Shown here piece after piece: positions 15,837 through 23,241 of a DNA stretch of 64,000 nt. Position 1 is the stretch's first letter, and each line of letters starts with the position of its first letter. The translations under genes were made by a program, and so were the position numbers. The notes under the pieces were generated by a model. That model was not told the origin of the DNA. It was given only the letters and a program-made list of their open reading frames with translations, and did no database searches. The stretch comes from Rhodococcus ruber (GTDB taxonomy: Bacteria > Actinomycetota > Actinomycetes > Mycobacteriales > Mycobacteriaceae): contig NZ_JAPWIJ010000006.1 in assembly GCF_027270735.1 (NCBI RefSeq), positions 186,001 to 250,000 of the forward strand. The letters are read 5' to 3'.

Positions 15837-17336
15837 TCAGCGCTGCTCGACTGTTCTGGAATGCCTGGCCGCGATGGACACCGCTACCGTGAGGGATGCG
15901 ATGACGATCATCGCGCCGAGGGTGCGGCCGTATCCGGTGAGGAGCTGATCCACCGCGGTTTCCGACACGTCACTGACGGTTCCCGCGAACACGAATTTGC
16001 GCAGCTCGAGGGGCATCGCGCTGGTCACTACCGACAGGATCACCGCTGTCCCGACGACGAATCCGCTGGTCTGCAGCAGCAGGCGCATGGCGTTGGCGAT
16101 GCCGAGACGTTCGTCGGGGAGATCACGCATGAGGGCCGTGGCGTTCGATGGCATGAACAGACCGGATCCGAATCCTGCGAGCGCGAGCCCCGACAGCACG
16201 ACGGCGGAATGCATCCGCCCTGTTGTCGACACCAGGAGTATCAGCAGTGCGAACACCGTCAGGATGTTTCCGGCGACGGACAGCGACGACGCAGAAATCT
16301 TGCGCTGCAACGGCCCGGATCCGAGTGATGCCACAAGCGCTGCGACGGCGACGGGCAGCACCATCAGCCCGGCTTCGAGTGGGCTGACTCCCGACACGGC
16401 TTGGAAGTACAGGGCGAAGAGCAGCACTATCCCGCTCTGCGAAATAGAGTTCATGAACGACGCCAGGAGGCCGAATCCGAACGGCCAGTGTTTGAACAGA
16501 GCGACATCGATGAGCGGGTTGGGAACACGGCGCTCGAACCACAGAAACAGCGGTACCACCACCACGGCCACTGCCAGACCGCCGACCACGAGTGGGTGCG
16601 ACCAGCCCAGCGACGTAGCTTGCGACAGCGCAGCCAAACCACTGGTCAACGCGACGAGAATCATTGCGTTGCCTCGCAGGTCGAGCGAATAGCCTTTCGC
16701 ACCACCACGGGGCGGAGACTTCAGCGCGATGGCACCCCAGACGAGACAGAGAATTCCGATCGGAACGTTGAACCAGAACACCCAGCGCCATCCCGCTTGC
16801 TGCGCGATCAAGCCACCCAACGTGGGTCCGCACAACTGCGCGATGGAGAACGACGCGAGGTAGATGCCCATCCCTTCCCCGAGTCTGTGACGAGGAAATG
16901 CTGCGGTCACCAGTGCGGCACTGTTGGTGAGCAACATGGCACCTCCCGCCGCCTGTAATACGCGAAAAGCGACAAGCCACCACGCATTCGGGGCAAGACC
17001 GCACAAGATGCTGCCGGTGGTGTACAGGCCGAGGCCGGTGAGATACATGGTTCGACGGCCGAACATGTCGGCCATTCGTCCGAACGCAACGAGAAGCACG
17101 GTGTTGGTCAACAGGTACGCGAGCAAGATCCAGCTGGCCGCCACACTGCTCGCGTCGAAGTGGCGAACGACCGTCGGCAAGGCAACGTTGAGTGCGCTGC
17201 CCGACATCCCCGACACCATGCTGGCGAACGCAACCACCGACAGCGTTCTCCACGCGTCGTGCATCACCTGACGCTCGGATCGCGGTTCGGCCTCCGGCCG
17301 TGGTGTCGTGCATTCCGTATCGGACCGAGCCGTCAT
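15837..17336 (-). CDS. MFS drug:H+ antiporter-type exporter (DHA2/EmrB-QacA-like)
   Basis: A 499-residue polytopic membrane protein. Motif A (GRMADMFGRRTMYLTG) follows the second hydrophobic segment, and GPTLGGLI, typical of antiporter motif C, is present. The number of hydrophobic segments suits the 14-helix DHA2 class. Its ATG overlaps the TGA of the MBL-hydrolase gene by four bases, so the two form an operon read from the operator at 18177-18196. Within the inserted segment it may export a pathway intermediate or toxic substrate analogue. The terminator shared with leuA ends its transcript. Confidence 0.88.
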   Translation of the reverse strand: MTARSDTECTTPRPEAEPRSERQVMHDAWRTLSVVAFASMVSGMSGSALNVALPTVVRHFDASSVAASWILLAYLLTNTVLLVAFGRMADMFGRRTMYLTGLGLYTTGSILCGLAPNAWWLVAFRVLQAAGGAMLLTNSAALVTAAFPRHRLGEGMGIYLASFSIAQLCGPTLGGLIAQQAGWRWVFWFNVPIGILCLVWGAIALKSPPRGGAKGYSLDLRGNAMILVALTSGLAALSQATSLGWSHPLVVGGLAVAVVVVPLFLWFERRVPNPLIDVALFKHWPFGFGLLASFMNSISQSGIVLLFALYFQAVSGVSPLEAGLMVLPVAVAALVASLGSGPLQRKISASSLSVAGNILTVFALLILLVSTTGRMHSAVVLSGLALAGFGSGLFMPSNATALMRDLPDERLGIANAMRLLLQTSGFVVGTAVILSVVTSAMPLELRKFVFAGTVSDVSETAVDQLLTGYGRTLGAMIVIASLTVAVSIAARHSRTVEQR

Positions 17337-18166
17337 CGTCTGCGCCCCGAATCCGTTGCGGCCGAACCGAGTCCCGAGTCGAGAAAAACGACCATGGACT
17401 CGACGGACGAGTGCGCAGCTTTCAACACGTCCGGGTCCTCGATGTGCCGGTACATGGCGGCAACCAGATCCTCGATCTCCGTCGTGCCTGAATCACGAAG
17501 AGCTGCAACCTGTTCGATACGTCGTCGTCGTGCGGCAACTCGATGCAGTGCCGCGGCCTCCAGATCTGTGATCACCGGACCGTGCCCTGGCAGTCCGATC
17601 ACCGATCCACCGTGGCCGATCTCGGCCAGCATGCACAGGCTCTCGAGCATGTCCGCAAGCAACGCCGGGTGAACGACCGGCGAGCCGGCGCCCAGCAGGG
17701 TGTCGCCGGTCAGCACCACGTCGTCGTCCGGCAAACTCAGGCACACCGAATCCCGGGTGTGCCCGGGCGTACCCAGGACACGAGCCGAGACGTTGCCGGC
17801 CAACACAATTCGCTGCAGGTGCTCGATCGGGGTTCGCCCGAACACCGCACGCTGCGCCAGCACCGTCGCCTTCGTTCGCTCGGCGAGCGCGTGCGCCCCG
17901 TCTGCGTGGTCGTTGTGCCCGTGCGTCAGCACGATTTCCGTCACCGTCCGACGGCCGGCCGCGGCGACGATCGAATCCAGGTGCGCCGCGTCTGCCGGCC
18001 CCGGATCGATCACCGCACACTGCATGGCATCGGGTGCACCGATCAACCATGTGTTGGTGCCCTCGAAGGTCCACGCCCCGGCATTGGGAGCCAGCAGTCG
18101 TTCGACCCGGGGTGCAACCCGAACGGCGACACCAGGTACAGGTATCGCGCCACTCGATCCAGACAT
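17333..18166 (-). CDS. Metallo-beta-lactamase-fold hydrolase (LACTB2/glyoxalase II-like)
   Basis: A 277-residue MBL-fold enzyme. The zinc motif HGHNDH (His82, His84, Asp86, His87) is followed by GTPGHT, TGDT and GLPGHG, giving a complete set of ligands for two metals. The C-terminal helical tail resembles the LACTB2-like winged domain. The ATG at 18166 has AGAGAGGG upstream, preferred over an upstream in-frame start at 18187 that would lie inside the operator. It is translationally coupled to the MFS exporter. A thioester or ester hydrolase role in the same catabolic regulon is plausible; the substrate is unknown. Confidence 0.85.
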   Translation of the reverse strand: MSGSSGAIPVPGVAVRVAPRVERLLAPNAGAWTFEGTNTWLIGAPDAMQCAVIDPGPADAAHLDSIVAAAGRRTVTEIVLTHGHNDHADGAHALAERTKATVLAQRAVFGRTPIEHLQRIVLAGNVSARVLGTPGHTRDSVCLSLPDDDVVLTGDTLLGAGSPVVHPALLADMLESLCMLAEIGHGGSVIGLPGHGPVITDLEAAALHRVAARRRRIEQVAALRDSGTTEIEDLVAAMYRHIEDPDVLKAAHSSVESMVVFLDSGLGSAATDSGRRR

Positions 18167-18176
18167 ACGCGCCCTC

Positions 18177-18196
18177 TCTAGAAGCAACTTCTAGAA
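18177..18196 (-). promoter_or_regulatory. TTCTAGAA operator of the MBL-MFS operon
   Basis: TCTAGAAG-CAA-CTTCTAGA (18177-18195) is a perfect 8-3-8 dyad that contains the 8-mer TTCTAGAA at 18189-18196. On the minus strand a -10-like TAAGAT (complement of 18196-18201) abuts it, and its distal end touches the MBL ribosome-binding site. A repressor here would cover the transcription start. The same 8-mer occurs at three other promoters of this segment. Confidence 0.75.
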
Positions 18197-18257
18197 TCTT
18201 ACTCTCTAATTCACCCGCGAACGGCCGGAACCGAGACGACAATCGAGCCTGAAGGCC

Positions 18258-18295
18258 CAAAAAGCCCGGTGTGCAATGAAATTGCGCACCGGGCT
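18258..18295 (-). terminator. Rho-independent terminator of the tetR gene
   Basis: A 15-bp stem (18263-18277 with 18281-18295, one G-U type mismatch) with a 3-nt loop is followed on the minus strand by TTTTT. It lies 13 bases after the tetR stop, so tetR is transcribed separately from the MBL-MFS operon. Confidence 0.9.
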
Positions 18296-18308
18296 GTGAG
18301 GTCGAGAT

Positions 18309-18914
18309 CTATTCGGAGGCGATCTTCCGAATCAGGTTGCACATGATATCGGCAACGGCACCTGCTTGTTTCTTCGTGCGACAGTTCAGAATCACCTCGC
18401 GAGACGATTCGACGATGATGTCGGTCAACACCCCGACAGTAATTCGCTGCGCACTGTCGTCACCCGGACCGAGCAGCGCCGAGTTCTGCCTGATCCACTC
18501 GATGCGATTGTCCCTACGAAGCTTCTCGAAGCCGGGTGGCCCGTCGTTGTCCACGAAGACCAATGCAACTTCGCGGCGCTGCCAACTCCCGTTGAGGAAA
18601 GCGCGTGCGCCGACACAGAACAGATCGAGTGGATCAGTGGTTCCGCCCCTACGCTCGGCTATGACCGAGGCCCTGACCTGTTCGAGGTGCGCCGTGTTGT
18701 GCCGATCCCACAGCGCGGTGAACAGCTCGGATTTGCCGCCGAAGTGGTGGTACAAACTGCCCGTACTCGATCCGGCCCGCTCGACGATGTCGGAAATGCT
18801 GGCATTGACGAAACCCGCCTCGGCGAACACCTCTTGGGCCGCATCGAGAAGCTTGCGCTGGGTCTCGCCGGTCTTGCTCCACTGCCACGTCGTCGAACCG
18901 GCCCGTTCGGTCAT
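18309..18914 (-). CDS. TetR-family repressor, presumed regulator of the catabolic segment
   Basis: A 201-residue regulator with an N-terminal TetR helix-turn-helix (about 17-63, containing ISDIVERAGSSTGSLYHHF) and a C-terminal ligand pocket domain. I chose the ATG at 18914 over a TTG at 18926; GGTGGGG lies just upstream. Its promoter (TTGACC, 18 nt, TACGCT) has the dyad AATTCTAGAATT in the spacer, so it probably represses itself. The same core occurs at the promoters of the MBL-MFS operon, the acyl-CoA operon and the ABC importer. The ligand is likely to be an acyl-CoA or the imported acid; this is inferred. Confidence 0.88.
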   Translation of the reverse strand: MTERAGSTTWQWSKTGETQRKLLDAAQEVFAEAGFVNASISDIVERAGSSTGSLYHHFGGKSELFTALWDRHNTAHLEQVRASVIAERRGGTTDPLDLFCVGARAFLNGSWQRREVALVFVDNDGPPGFEKLRRDNRIEWIRQNSALLGPGDDSAQRITVGVLTDIIVESSREVILNCRTKKQAGAVADIMCNLIRKIASE

Positions 18915-18956
18915 GATCCCCACCAATCCTCTTCGCCTTCGCCCGCCCGAGGGTAA

Positions 18957-18986
18957 AGCGTAATTCTAGAATTGGAGCCGGGTCAA
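18957..18986 (-). promoter_or_regulatory. tetR promoter with operator in the -35/-10 spacer
   Basis: On the minus strand TTGACC (complement of 18981-18986) and TACGCT (complement of 18957-18962) are 18 nt apart. The perfect 12-bp dyad AATTCTAGAATT (18962-18973) lies between them and touches the -10. A repressor bound there would exclude RNA polymerase. Confidence 0.75.
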
Positions 18987-19007
18987 GCCGAAACCTGCGC
19001 GCCTCCG

Positions 19008-20147
19008 TCAGGCCGCCGCAGCGAGGATCAGGGTCGAGCCTGCCGCGAACATTCCACCGTTGCCCTGAACCAAGCTCGTCTCTACACCGGCCACCTGCGC
19101 CGGAGCCGTTCCACGTAGTTGGCGGACCGACTCCATGATGGCGAACATGCCGTACATCCCTGTATGGGTGTACGACAACCCACCGCCGTTGGTGTTCATC
19201 GGCAGCGCGCCACCTGGGGACGTGTGACCCGCCCGGACGAACTCGCCCGCTTCTCCCCTCCCGACGAAACCCAGGTCCTCCAGGCCGTAGAGGGGCAAGT
19301 GAGCGAACGCGTCGTAGATCATCAGATGGTCGATATCGGCGGGCGTCATCTGCGCCGCACGGAACGCATCGGCCGCCGAATTCTTGAATCCTTTGAACGT
19401 GGTGAAATCCTCCATCATCGATATACCCGGGGCTTCGTAACCCTCACCGGTGCCCAGAACACGAACCGCCGCAACGTCGAGATCCTTCGCCCGTTCCTCG
19501 GTGGTCAGCACCAGAGCGCCACCGCCGTCGGTGACCAAGCAGCACTCGAGGAGGTGGAACGGCCAGGCGATGACCGGAGAATTGTGCACATCGTCGACCG
19601 TTATCGGGTCACGAAACTTCGCGCGTGGATTCATCGCAGCCCACTTCCGTTGCGCGACTGCCACATCTGCGAGATGCCGCGCCTGCGTTCCGGTCTCCTT
19701 CATGAACCGGAGGAACGGGACGGTGAATCTACTCGGTGGCCCGGTCACTCCATAGGGAGCCTCGAACTGTCCGACGACCGAAGCCGGATCGGGGGTGTAA
19801 CGAGGCGCACCGACCTGTGATCGACCGGATTCACCGTGGGTGATCAGCACGACAGAGCAGTGCCCGGCTTCGAGTGCCGCCACTGCATGCCGAACATGCG
19901 TGAGGAACGACGTTCCTCCGACGCTGGTGGTATCCACCCAGCGTGGTTCGATCCCCAGACTGTGGGCAACCGAGATCGGTCCCGGCATCGATACGCCCGC
20001 GATACCGTCGACCTCGCTCTTGTCGATTCCGCAGTCCTGTAACGCATTACGTGCAGCCTCGGTGTGCAGCCTCATCGTCGAGTGGTTCGGCAGAGTTCCG
20101 ATGTCGTCGGTTTCCGCCGCTCCGACGATGACCACCCCGCCGCTCAT
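19008..20147 (-). CDS. Thiolase-fold lipid-transfer/aldolase-type protein (Ltp2-like)
   Basis: A 379-residue thiolase-superfamily protein, the last gene of the acyl-CoA operon. Where thiolases have the nucleophilic cysteine in a CASG-type loop, this protein reads SVGGTSFLTHVRHA and has no cysteine. The glycine-rich GGGLSYTHTGMYG carries the usual histidine region. Proteins of this kind paired with a DUF35 OB-fold partner (Ltp2-ChsH2 in steroid side-chain degradation) catalyse retro-aldol rather than thiolytic cleavage. The ATG at 20147 overlaps the stop of the DUF35 gene (ATGA), which supports a two-subunit enzyme. The substrate is unknown. Confidence 0.8.
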   Translation of the reverse strand: MSGGVVIVGAAETDDIGTLPNHSTMRLHTEAARNALQDCGIDKSEVDGIAGVSMPGPISVAHSLGIEPRWVDTTSVGGTSFLTHVRHAVAALEAGHCSVVLITHGESGRSQVGAPRYTPDPASVVGQFEAPYGVTGPPSRFTVPFLRFMKETGTQARHLADVAVAQRKWAAMNPRAKFRDPITVDDVHNSPVIAWPFHLLECCLVTDGGGALVLTTEERAKDLDVAAVRVLGTGEGYEAPGISMMEDFTTFKGFKNSAADAFRAAQMTPADIDHLMIYDAFAHLPLYGLEDLGFVGRGEAGEFVRAGHTSPGGALPMNTNGGGLSYTHTGMYGMFAIMESVRQLRGTAPAQVAGVETSLVQGNGGMFAAGSTLILAAAA

Positions 20148-20608
20148 GCCGATGCTCCCGCAGGCGCGAACACGGGCACCCACATCTCACCGCGCGGCTC
20201 GAACTGCACGGTCAACTCCATATCCAGTGGCAGGCTTTCCGGAAGCGGTTCGACGCCGACGATGTTGGTCATCATGCGCGGCCCTTCCTCGAGCTGAACG
20301 ACGGCCACGACGTACGGACCGTCGCTCTCGAACCCCGGCCCGGGCCTGTGTTCGATCACGTAGGAATACAAGGTCGCACGGCCCGAGCAGTCGATCCACT
20401 CCACGAGGTCCGAGCTGCACACCGGGCAGAAGTCTCGCGGATAGAAGTACACGTGGGAGCACGCCCGGCAGCGCTGGACGGACAAGCGCCCGTCCGCCGC
20501 CGCATCCCAGTACGGTCTCGTCTCGGGGGTGGGTGACGGTGCCATCTTCGCGCGCGGACGCCTGAGCCCCTCGGTCTTGCCTCGGATTTCTTCGATCGTT
20601 CCGGTCAT
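20144..20608 (-). CDS. DUF35 OB-fold/zinc-ribbon acyl-CoA-associated protein
   Basis: A 154-residue protein with an N-terminal helix and the zinc-ribbon cysteines Cys47, Cys50, Cys61 and Cys64 (CRAC, then CPVC), followed by an OB-fold. Such proteins are partners of thiolase-fold aldolases and of MaoC-type hydratases acting on steroid or branched acyl-CoA thioesters. The ATG at 20608 was chosen because the conserved part starts soon after; an upstream extension to 20740 would overlap the thioesterase gene heavily and looks non-coding. Its stop codon overlaps the start of the thiolase-fold gene. Confidence 0.85.
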   Translation of the reverse strand: MTGTIEEIRGKTEGLRRPRAKMAPSPTPETRPYWDAAADGRLSVQRCRACSHVYFYPRDFCPVCSSDLVEWIDCSGRATLYSYVIEHRPGPGFESDGPYVVAVVQLEEGPRMMTNIVGVEPLPESLPLDMELTVQFEPRGEMWVPVFAPAGASA

Positions 20609-20660
20609 GATCGGTCGCTCGATTCTGTCGTCGAATTCTCTTGTGGTGCAGGAATTGTGC

Positions 20661-21470
20661 TCAATAGGGAAGTGCCGCGGACGCGGCCGTTCCGATGCGA
20701 CCGACAGTGTCGTGCAAAGCGCACGCCGACACCGCCACACCGCCGCTCTGGACGTGGTCGAGGTTCTCGAAGCCGATCCACGGCCCCACCGGGAGACGGC
20801 TGCAATAGAGGGTCACGTCTGCATTGATGTACGCCAATCGATCCGTACCCATGTTCGTGAAGGGACTGACCCAGTCCGCCGCGGCGGCCAGCGTCCCGAA
20901 CGGGGTGTCGCGGTGGCCATCGAGTAGCTCGCACGTCTCGCGAAACCAGGAGAAGCGACGACCACCGACCGACTGTTCGACGCGTCGGACCTCTCCGAAA
21001 TGCTTCGGTGCCACCCGAGGCGGTGGGCCGATCACCTCCGGGGATGGAGCGGCGTAGTACTCGGGTACCCAGGCGACGTCAGGACCAGGCGGGCCGGACC
21101 GCAGGATCTGCACGGTCGACAGCGCGACCGGCACATCACCCGACCGTACGGTCACCTCCACCACCATCAACCGCTTACCCTCGCGGCGGATCACGGTGTC
21201 GATCGTCAACGGCGACATGGGGATCGGCCTGAACAGATCGGTGGTCATCCGCGCGGGATGCAGATCTGCCCCCAGGTGCCGTCGTTCGACCTCACGTGCC
21301 ATCAATCCCGACACCAGTCGGCCGTGAACGAGATCCTCCGACCACGGACTGCGTGCATGAGCCCGGGGGACGAATGCACCGCCGACGGATTCGAAGAAGG
21401 CCGCACCCGCCGAGAGGGATTCGGATCCTCTCGACACCGTTTCGTCGGCCTGTGCCGATGCCTCGATCAT
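20661..21470 (-). CDS. Acyl-CoA thioesterase-like double hotdog protein
   Basis: A 269-residue protein resembling TesB-like/4HBT_3 thioesterases. It opens with a helix and the segment SPWSEDLVHGRLVSGLMARE, continues with RMTTDLFRPIPMSPLTI (first hotdog), and has a second hotdog toward the C-terminus (TPFGTLAAAADWVSPF). It probably hydrolyses an acyl-CoA of the pathway to release CoA or relieve a dead end. The ATG at 21470 overlaps the MaoC stop codon by four bases; a longer reading to 21641 would lie inside the MaoC gene. It is the fifth gene of the operon. Confidence 0.75.
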   Translation of the reverse strand: MIEASAQADETVSRGSESLSAGAAFFESVGGAFVPRAHARSPWSEDLVHGRLVSGLMAREVERRHLGADLHPARMTTDLFRPIPMSPLTIDTVIRREGKRLMVVEVTVRSGDVPVALSTVQILRSGPPGPDVAWVPEYYAAPSPEVIGPPPRVAPKHFGEVRRVEQSVGGRRFSWFRETCELLDGHRDTPFGTLAAAADWVSPFTNMGTDRLAYINADVTLYCSRLPVGPWIGFENLDHVQSGGVAVSACALHDTVGRIGTAASAALPY

Positions 21471-22312
21471 CGGATTGCCACGGTTCCGCGGTCGATCACC
21501 GTCGTGCCGTCCTCGAGCGAGGTTCGGAAGCGGATCCCGTCGGCGGTATCCCAGATGGAGACCGTCACGTCCTGACCGGGGTACACGGGGTGGGTGAAGC
21601 GGCCTGCCATCGATCGAAGTCGCGTGGGATCCGATCCGCACAGTTCGTGCAGCAACGCCCGTCCGGTGACACCGTAGGTGCAGAGTCCGTGCAGGATCGG
21701 GCGTGCGAAACCCGCCCTGGCGGCGAACTTCGGGTCGGAGTGCAACGGGTTTCTGTCGCCCGACAGTCGATACAGCAAAGCCTGTTCGGGGCGGGTCGAG
21801 TACGTCACCTGGGAGTCGGCAGCCGTGTCCGGCATCGGTGCCGCCGACGCCGGAGAGCCCCGACGGCCACTGCCGCCCTCCCCGGTGATGAACACCGACG
21901 ATCGCGATGTCGCCAGTACCGCACCGGTTTTCGCATCGAGGGCCTCGGCGTCACTGACCACCAGGGCCCCCGACCCCTTGTCCTCGATCGCGGTCACAGT
22001 GGACGTGACGTCGACACAGCCCTCCACCGGGAGGGTTCCGAAGAGCTCGAAGGCTTGTTCGGCGTGGACCAGCTTGGCCGGGTCGAAATCACCGAGTGTG
22101 CGGCCCGATGGGGCCTGCGTGGCCAACACGGCGAAGGTCGGAAGCACCAATTGCTCGATGTCGGCCGAATTTTCGGTCGTGAATGCCAGTTCGTCCTGCG
22201 CCGAGTCCTGACCTGCCCCCACTCCTACCGCGTACAGGAGCGCGTCTTTCGACGTCCAGGCCTTGCGCCTCGGTGCGCTCGGTATCCCGATGACGCCGTG
22301 ATCGAGTGCCAT
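21467..22312 (-). CDS. MaoC-like enoyl-CoA hydratase
   Basis: A 281-residue double-hotdog hydratase. The C-terminal hotdog carries the hydratase-2 motif in YRLSGDRNPLHSDP followed by FARPILHGLCTYG, with the catalytic aspartate and histidine in place. The N-terminal hotdog is degenerate, as in peroxisomal and actinobacterial MaoC fusions. It should hydrate a 2-enoyl-CoA to the (3R)-hydroxyacyl-CoA, which the upstream SDR could oxidise. Its ATG shares one base with the SDR stop codon (TGATG), so translation is coupled. Confidence 0.9.
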   Translation of the reverse strand: MALDHGVIGIPSAPRRKAWTSKDALLYAVGVGAGQDSAQDELAFTTENSADIEQLVLPTFAVLATQAPSGRTLGDFDPAKLVHAEQAFELFGTLPVEGCVDVTSTVTAIEDKGSGALVVSDAEALDAKTGAVLATSRSSVFITGEGGSGRRGSPASAAPMPDTAADSQVTYSTRPEQALLYRLSGDRNPLHSDPKFAARAGFARPILHGLCTYGVTGRALLHELCGSDPTRLRSMAGRFTHPVYPGQDVTVSIWDTADGIRFRTSLEDGTTVIDRGTVAIR

Positions 22313-23241
22313 CAGGGCACCTGCTCGGGGACGCGCCCGTTCATGGCGGCATTTTCCGCCGCCTCCGACACGAGGCGAGGAATCACCTCACCGAGCTCAC
22401 CCGGTGCCCACTTGGCACCTTTGTCCATCTCCGGACCGGACTTCCAGCCCTCCGCAACACTGACCCAACCTCCCCGCACGTTGAACACCCGCCCGGTGAT
22501 GCTCCGCGACTGTTCACTTCCCAGCCAAACCACCAGGGGGGAAATGTTCTCCGGCGCCGCCGCATCGAACTCTCCTGGCTCAGGGACCGAGCGTGAGAGG
22601 TTGCCGTTCAGATTTTCGGTCATTCGGGTCAGCGCTGCCGGCGCGACGGCGTTGACCGTCACGCCGTACCGAGCCAACTCCATCGATGCGATGATGGACA
22701 GGCTGGCGATTCCAGCCTTGGCGGCACCGTAGTTTCCTTGTCCGATATTGCCGTAGATCCCCGACGACGACGTCGTGTTGATCACCCGGGCGTCCACTAC
22801 GGATCCGGACTTGTGTTGTCTCTTCCAATGATTCGAGGCGTGATGCAGCGTCAGGAAGGTGCCCCGTAGGTGCACTCTGATGACATCGTCCCATTCTGCG
22901 ACGGTCATGTTCGTGATCATGCGATCGCGCAGGATCCCGGCATTGTTCACCAGTACGTGCAGGTCCCCGTAATGCTCGATGGTGCTCTCGATCAGACGTC
23001 GTGCGCCGTCGTCGTCGGAGACATCGGACCCGTCCACCCGAGCCTGCCCGCCGGCAGCACGAATTGTTTCGACGACCTCGCCTGCCGGACCCTCGGCACT
23101 TCCTGATCCATCGACCTCCGCACCGATGTCGTTCACGACGACCGCCGCGCCTTCCCTCGCGAACTCGATTGCGTGAGCTCGGCCGATTCCGCGGCCGGCC
23201 CCGGTCACCACGACCACGCGGCCGTCGCATATTCCCGTCAT
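22312..23241 (-). CDS. SDR-family (3R)-hydroxyacyl-CoA dehydrogenase
   Basis: A 309-residue short-chain dehydrogenase. The NAD(P)-binding TGAGRGIG is at 13-20, NNAG follows, and the catalytic Ser-Tyr-Lys set is in NTTSSSGIYG and GNYGAAKAG. The long insertion after the first Rossmann strands and the C-terminal extension resemble the (3R)-hydroxyacyl-CoA dehydrogenase part of multifunctional enzyme type 2 proteins, which pairs logically with the MaoC hydratase next to it. It overlaps the ligase gene upstream (ATGA) and the MaoC gene downstream. Confidence 0.9.
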   Translation of the reverse strand: MTGICDGRVVVVTGAGRGIGRAHAIEFAREGAAVVVNDIGAEVDGSGSAEGPAGEVVETIRAAGGQARVDGSDVSDDDGARRLIESTIEHYGDLHVLVNNAGILRDRMITNMTVAEWDDVIRVHLRGTFLTLHHASNHWKRQHKSGSVVDARVINTTSSSGIYGNIGQGNYGAAKAGIASLSIIASMELARYGVTVNAVAPAALTRMTENLNGNLSRSVPEPGEFDAAAPENISPLVVWLGSEQSRSITGRVFNVRGGWVSVAEGWKSGPEMDKGAKWAPGELGEVIPRLVSEAAENAAMNGRVPEQVP

